Source of the DNA: Cyclina sinensis
Taxonomy: Eukaryota > Mollusca > Bivalvia > Venerida > Veneridae
Length of the DNA: 64,000 nt
Reading direction: 5' to 3'
Assembly (NCBI GenBank): GCA_012932295.1
Contig: JAAONU010000016.1
Coordinates: forward strand, 46,221,241 to 46,285,240
The notes under the pieces are model-generated. The model saw only the letters and a program-made list of their open reading frames with translations, searched no databases and was not told where the DNA came from. Positions 57,673 to 64,000 of the stretch are shown in pieces (position 1 is the first letter of the stretch; every line of letters begins with the position of its first letter). The position numbers were made by a program, and so were the translations under genes.

Positions 57673-58074
57673 TTGAAACATCTGAAAATACAAACTTATG
57701 AGAACCAATTTAAGTGTTACAGGAATAGGACTGATTTACGTTTGATAAGTAAATGCTTAAAACCGTTTGATATTTTTGAAAGTAAAACGCGTCTTACCAT
57801 TGAAAGCAAGATCAGAAATGAACAAAAACCTTTTTTTAGTTATGCCAACGTCTTGTCAATGAATTATTTTAAAATAAAAAAATCAACTAATTACCGTTTT
57901 GGAATATCAATGCAGTACCTTAGTCTAAACACAAGTACCCTTGCTCGATTGTTACCAGACAATCAAAGCAGACAAATGTCATCAACAGATTCAATGCAAT
58001 ATCAGTGTCGCCTGCTGAGTGGACGCAAATCACTAAATAGTCCCCAGACCTATGGTTTTCCAATAATTAGTTGA
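57673..58074 (+). CDS. Unrecognised open frame, 133 codons, doubtful
   Basis: This frame is longer than most chance frames in such AT-rich DNA. The product is basic and rich in lysine, asparagine and serine, with no signal peptide, membrane segment, repeat or motif that I recognise. No splice or promoter context stands out. It could be a chance frame or a fragment of a lineage-specific exon. Confidence 0.12.
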   Translation: MKHLKIQTYENQFKCYRNRTDLRLISKCLKPFDIFESKTRLTIESKIRNEQKPFFSYANVLSMNYFKIKKSTNYRFGISMQYLSLNTSTLARLLPDNQSRQMSSTDSMQYQCRLLSGRKSLNSPQTYGFPIIS

Positions 58075-58974
58075 AACATCATTACGCTAATGGTTATTAA
58101 TTAACAAGATCACTTACGCCTATTTAGAAAGTCATTCGGGATTAACACTAACGAATTTGACAAAATGAAAATGTTATGAACGAGGGCATGGTTGATACAT
58201 CCATGTGCATGATTTCGATATAAGTGAATATCAAAGAATTGAAACTGAAGTTTGTGAATTATTCTATACCTGAAACAACAATGTTGACAGGCAGCCATAC
58301 AAAGTTTAGAGAACAATTCTTGTTGACAACAGCAAGCCATGGTAGTTGATATACATGCAAGGCCATATCAAACATAAAAATGTATGCGAAGAGCAAAATA
58401 TAGTCCTTTGAGTCTTAAGTTTAAAATGTAAATATGTGTTTATAAAGACCCATAAAATACCGAACTATAAATTGTTTAAACTTGTTAAACGTTCATAAAA
58501 GCAGATTAATTTTAAAAGCATCAGTGTTACACTGTTTAGCATATCTATGTGACAAAGGTTTAAATAATCGTGAAATAAATGTCAGTTAAAGAAATGGTGC
58601 AAGCCTGAATTCATTAACAGCTAGATGATTCTGTTATATAGCAATTATAACATATTTATAAACTGATTAAAGGAAACATCAAGTTTTGTTTTCTAGAAGT
58701 CTATGCTAAAATGCTTTAAAAATGTTGGACTACTGTAACAGTGTAGGGATCATGTGCTTATTTTTCCACCAGGTTGCTTTATATAGTAAATTGCTTTAGA
58801 AATTTTAGAATACACATGAATAATCTGCTTTGAAAAGGAAAACCAGAGCTTTTAGAGATAAAATAGTCGATGTGACGTATTTTTACTCCTACGCATTTCT
58901 ACTGATCCGTAATGGTTTTGAAGATAAATTAATACAGTTAATTTACGTCAGGTTTCAACTCCTAAAAGGTCACA
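58075..58974. other. AT-rich non-coding DNA
   Basis: ATGGTTATTAATTAACAAGA (about 58089) resembles a string at about 50068, a trace of shared ancestry. No gene. Confidence 0.3.
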
Positions 58975-59260
58975 ACACTAACCTTTATAATCTTTTGACC
59001 AGTAAAATCAAAGGGTATTTTCTAATTTTTCAACTTTGTATTGACAGAGTTTATCAAGCTGGCAGGATAAATAGCCAGATTATGAGGCTGAATTTAGATA
59101 GATTTAACAAGTTGACATAAGTTAACAGAATTGCGGGTTTGTCAGTGAATACACAATTACATTGGACTACTTTTAGCTCTAGGCTTAGCGCAACATCTTC
59201 CGTATATGCCATTAATAAAAATACGAAAAACGCCTTCGACTAAATTCCTATCCTGCAGGC
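58975..59260 (+). repeat. Paralogous non-coding segment (partner at 62600-62890)
   Basis: TCTTTTGACCAGTAAAATCA, AATAGCCAGATTATGAGGCT, GAATTTAGATAGATT and TTGTCAGTGAAT align in order with TCTTTTGACCAGCAATATAT, AATAGCCTGATTACGAGACT, GGATTTAGATAAAATT and TTGTCAATGAATC. No shared open frame. Confidence 0.65.
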
Positions 59261-62200
59261 ATCACACGAGGGACCATTGATGGCACTTTAGAAAAAGAAT
59301 AAACTTTACTCGAAGAGTTTAAGTTTAGCTGTTACTGTCAAAGAGAAAAAGAAGCAGAAAATAAGTTCTGGATGACTTATACACTATACTGTAGTGTTAC
59401 TTCTCTTAACATTCCATGGATATCTAAAACATAATTTATGTAATGCTAAAAATATAAAAAGAAGTAATTCCTGTATTGCATATTCAAAATTTTGAAACAC
59501 TGGACTGAAATTTGAAGGTGGCAGTTACAGAACTGCGGACAGACTGATAAATAAATATTGCTGTACATCTTACACTTTCCAATATTTGATAATTATACCA
59601 GTGAGTCAGAAAGCTTAAACTATTTTGTAGTCTGGATGTATACAGTGTATTCTGCAGCTGTATTTTTATTGTCTCATTTTCTATAAAATCAAAATAATCG
59701 CTCATTTATACAGAAAATATGTTCAAAACATTTTCTGTAACATTTTTAGTTTTCGCTATCTACCCTATCGATGTACAACAATAACCCTAACATTGATGCA
59801 TTTAATTTTCTTGTACGAATTTTTTATTCACAATGATATATCTAGTAATAATTTGTTTAATATCATTCAAAATAATATTCTATATTTCAGGGTAAGTCTC
59901 TAAATAGTTAGTGATAGAACATGAAATATACACGTAACTGCCGACAAAAACAACATACATTGATATCAAATTTACACTTGAAAGCGAAATGATATCAACA
60001 GATACCACGAAAATGTGATGTAGATCTAATAATGAGGATCACGTATTCCTTATTTTTCCTAAATATTTTCATCATAATCATCATATCGAAATAGTTTTCC
60101 TTCTTTACATTTACAATACTATAACATATTCTTTTTTTCCTGGAACCAAAGCTCATGGGAACTTGGTAACAAGCCAGCCACACTATATCACAAGATTTCG
60201 TTCGTTTTCATCTCGAGATAGCTTACGTATACAATTATTTTGACATAATTTATCATTTCAAAGATAACGCGTTCCCCGTGGGGATGTTCGTTTAGACATT
60301 ATGCACCACCGATGGCATCAATATCTCGGCTGATTCTAAAACATATCTGTCAGTCCAGCAAATCCAATATTCTAAACCTGCCAACAATAAGCATTCCCAG
60401 TAGTATGTCAGCATTGCAAGGGTATTAACAGAGAACACTTTACATTGTTGTTACTAACACTACATGTTCTGCTGCATAAAAGGCTTTCTCAGCTTATGAT
60501 ACATATAGTTTGATTTGATTGAACTGCAGGACAGCTCTATGCCTGTGTCTAGGATTGTATTTATACGAGCTATTAGCATTTTTAGAGTCCAGTTCATTCT
60601 TGAAACAGAAGATAGGTAAATTACAGTGTTACGTGCGGAGTTGTTTACCCTCGTATTTACAGTTTAAAAAAGCTCTGACAAAATGGGTTAAATTAAAATT
60701 ACAAAAAAAAGCTGACACATTATGATGTTCGACTTCAAATGCTTTTAAAGTGAATAATAATCTGATATATCCCTTATTTCATTTTCAGGTATTTAAAGAA
60801 TTATTTGTATAACATAAAACAGACTTTTATACCAACATGTATAATTTAGGTTTTCAAGAATTTTAGCGTAAGTGGAACGAAAATGCATTTTTTGAAAGAA
60901 ATAGATGTGAGCGTGATATAAATATATTTAAACAACACCTAGACACAATGAAAACACAAATCAGTTTAACGAACTCACTTGTTATCACTTATCTCGTGCA
61001 GACACGTTTAAGACTGTACCAATTAACTGCCAGGCACACCTGAAACTAGAACAGATAAAAGATATTCATGCACAGAAAACAATCTTTTAATAACGTGATA
61101 AATAATTCGAAGTACCGCGTTTTTGGTTACAGTATGCTGAAATACAGCATTAGCACTGCAATTACTTACGGATGTTTTCAGAATGTCCGGGTAATAGTAG
61201 CTTTGCTGTTGACATGGCTGATATTATAATCACCAGTAACCAAATACTGGTTTAATGATATCACGTTTCCAAGCTGTTTGTTTTCTTGTATGATAATTAT
61301 TTACAGCATTCAATTAGATGTTGTGTTCTGTTTCTTTAAGTTAATATGCAACGCAAAACAAAAAAATCACTATGATAAAATCATTGAGTAATATGAAATA
61401 CATTGAGCTTAACTTTCTTTGCTATGCTATTCCTTTTCCAAGTGAGAGATTTCTAGAAAGCACAGTATAATCTTTTGCATCCATCTCAGTTTAATCAATA
61501 AGGCTTAGTATTAGGAATGTTAGAGCCATGAATATAAATCCAAGAACGTGCATGATTTTTACGGGCCTTAACATGCAATTATTTTTTCGGTCTTTCACAA
61601 CAAACTGTTTAGCCGATATGATATTGTTCATAAGGGCAATGTTTTCATTTTTTGTGATATAAACTTAACTTTTATCGGCGAAAATGTTAGAATTTCACAT
61701 TTATGTTGTAAGAAATCAAGCTATCAATTTGAACAACAACAGAAATACAGTTAATACGTTTATGTACGGAAATATTAGGTGCATGAGAAACCTGCCCTTA
61801 CCGAGGTTGCTTGGTAATGACTTGGGATATAATCACCTTAATGACGAACATCTTTAATCATTAGCAACCTTTTAGTTCTCACGAACAACCCGTGCAAATT
61901 TAATCATTTCATGGCCCTTGGATTTAAGATTTTACAAATATTGTCTTGTTAATGGTTATTATGTAATGACATTAAATTCACCGATTTCGAAAGTTCTCCG
62001 AGATTAATCTAAAGCAAACATGTTTATCTGGAAGTAGGTTAACAATTTTATAGTTTTAAAGAAACAAAAATAATATTTATTTAATCATGGTTTTAATCAA
62101 ACTATTTTAAAACCACTGTATCATATATTTGATGAAACTTGTGTAATCCGCTGGAGCCTTCGTGTTCAAACGTTAACAGTGAAATAAACGAATTATAAAG

Positions 62201-62599
62201 ATTAATTTTAAGAAACATTGCTGCTGTCAACAAGCGGGCAAACATTCAAACCCAGAATTTAAACATTTGTTGCAAGAATATAGTTATAAAATAACTATTA
62301 TTCATAGTGTGGATGTTAAATGACTGTTTGTTTTCATAAAGGATTTGTTTGTAATGATATTTAAAGGTGAACAGTTACAGCTGAAACAAACAGGCTATAA
62401 ATTCTTGATAAATTGTTCAAAATATAGGAATGGACTAGTACTTTTGCGCTTTTCAGACAGAGTTTCTGTCGTTATATTTTTCTTTGAAATTGAGCTGATA
62501 TCCGTGAACCAGTGTTGTAAATGGATAAAATTCTTATCAGGCACGTGACAATTTAGCATTTAAAATGACAATCTACCCACTCAATATTAAAGTCCTTGT
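59261..62599. other. AT-rich non-coding DNA
   Basis: No gene recognised. A short CCCCGTGGGG palindrome lies near 60274. Confidence 0.4.
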
Positions 62600-62890
62600 A
62601 ACCTTTAGTCTTTTGACCAGCAATATATTGATTTGAATGCGGAAAAAGATTTATTGACATTGCATTGATAGGGCTAATCTTCCCTTTGGTATTAATAGCC
62701 TGATTACGAGACTGGATTTAGATAAAATTGAAAAGGCTGACAAACGTTGAAAGGGCCAGATTTTGTCAATGAATCAGTGTGAGGATATTAAAATATTTCT
62801 TTTAGCGCCTGAGATCAACGGACATTATGACATTACATCAGTAAAATGGGGTCCAAGTAGTGGCCTTTGACATGACAAAGATAAGGGATT
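62600..62890 (+). repeat. Paralogous non-coding segment (partner at 58975-59260)
   Basis: See the partner for aligned strings; orientation and order are the same. Confidence 0.65.
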
Positions 62891-63263
62891 AATCTATAGT
62901 GCTTGAAATATCTTAGCTAATATTTGTAACAGACAAATTCATTCATAAAAATGATATGACATCTTTTCCATAAATTGTTGGTATCTGAACAACAAAATGT
63001 TTAAAATGAACTTTAATACTTGCATGATAATTATCTTTATGTTATATATAGCTAATGTACACTAACAACGGTTTTCCGAAACTAGTAATGACTTATACAT
63101 GTTTCCATTTTTAAAAGTACAAATGATTATTCTCTTCATGTAAATACAAGCATTATAGGCACGACAAAATAACAGAATCATTTCTTCAGGGTTAGCGTAA
63201 ATCTTATTTAGATATTTTTAAGTTATTTGGACCTTTGAAGAGTAAATACAGAGCTGTTAGTTA

Positions 63264-63532
63264 AAACTATACCTTTGAAAGTTAAAATTATTAAAAGTTA
63301 AAACTATACCTTTAGAAGTTAAAACTATACCTTTAGAAGTTAAAACTATACCTTTAAAAGTTAAAACTATACCTTTAGAAGTTAAAACTATACCTTTAAA
63401 AGTTAAAACTATACCTTTAGAAGTTAAAATTATACCTTTAGAAGTTAAAACTATACCTTTTAAAGTTAAAACTATACCTTTAAAAGTTAAAACTATACCT
63501 TTAGAAGTTAAAACTATACCTCTAAAAGTTTG
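63264..63532 (-). repeat. 21-bp tandem array, about 12-13 units
   Basis: The plus strand repeats AGTTAAAACTATACCTTTAG with a 21-base period. On the minus strand a 105-codon frame (63257-63574) reads a seven-residue hydrophobic repeat, GIVLTSK or GIVLTFK. Units differ by one or two bases. It is probably a minisatellite, although the frame is unbroken. Confidence 0.95.
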
Positions 63533-64000
63533 AATTAGTAATTCGCAGATACATGTTCCATTTGTTTCTCGCATGCTTTCAGATACGGATTGAAGTGTTT
63601 TACAGAATTATTTTTATGATGTGCGTGATTAAGTAAATTTTAGATACCTCATTCAATCAGATGTTATCTGGAGAGGAAAACTTCTCACCAGGCCAATATC
63701 ATAAATAACAAAATCATGGAATCACAGAATACTAACGTCTAGTTATGATATGCATCTGAGAATTGTATTAAAGAGACTTACTAAAACACTTTCTTTAAAA
63801 AAACGTAAACATTGAGTTGATACATTTATCAACTAACTGGTTCATTTTATTATTATTTCTATGGAAATATTTCCATGATTGAATCAGAAACGTCTGAAAA
63901 CACCAAATCTCAGCGGTATGAATAAAACCACTTCTTTACAGGAACAATACATACCACTTAAATTGAAGCGTGCATACTTATTTAGGAATTGAGACAAGCA
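63533..64000. other. AT-rich non-coding DNA to the window end
   Basis: Nothing recognisable. Confidence 0.35.

Overview
The window is eukaryotic nuclear DNA, AT-rich and almost free of coding sequence. It is most likely from a bivalve mollusc. The evidence is the style of its repeats: Helentron-type non-autonomous elements with tandem cores carrying AAGGTCAAGGTCA, hairpin-bounded ATGTCTCCCCC elements, a SINE tail with GGCGTTAAACCCC, and RNase H-bearing non-LTR retrotransposons with (ATTC)n tails. This combination is familiar from clam, oyster and mussel genomes. The one intact, confidently recognised gene is an intronless aminergic GPCR of the 5-HT4 type on the minus strand at 40251-41459.

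Layout. Positions 1-12250 hold a diverged, duplicated non-coding scaffold. A block of about 2.7 kb occurs at 1352-4045 and again at 4995-7690, with a 20-bp minisatellite (4490-5003) between the copies. A short exon-like module recurs at about 731, 2085, 3466, 5765, 7135, 11450 and 12090, and only the first copy looks like a clean exon. Positions 9690-14035 hold two decayed tandem-core elements, each ending in a Helentron-like 3' hairpin. Positions 14063-15366 carry a broken minus-strand gene with transposase-like motifs.

Positions 15480-27900 are a nested stack of three head-to-tail non-LTR retrotransposon copies (A, C and B). A and B share the same 0.7-kb pogo-like MITE at the same site in the RT region and share at least one frame break. 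A alone carries a Helentron-like element with a 164-bp core in its 3' UTR. B alone carries an ATGTCTCCCCC element with a 157-bp core in its RT. The order of events can therefore be read: death and MITE insertion, duplication, then independent insertions.

Positions 27900-36060 hold more tandem-core elements, further diverged copies of the scaffold seen at 4230-9480, and a palindromic pair of 45-bp-unit arrays (31043-31384 and 32228-32850) around a 105-bp-unit array. A tRNA-type SINE fragment at 35560-35740 appears to share its 3' tail with the LINEs. From 36 kb to the end the sequence is mostly unique AT-rich DNA around the GPCR, with small tandem arrays and a few diverged paralogous patches.

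No tRNA, rRNA or CRISPR was found. All boundaries, periods and homologies were read by eye and are approximate unless a motif position is given.
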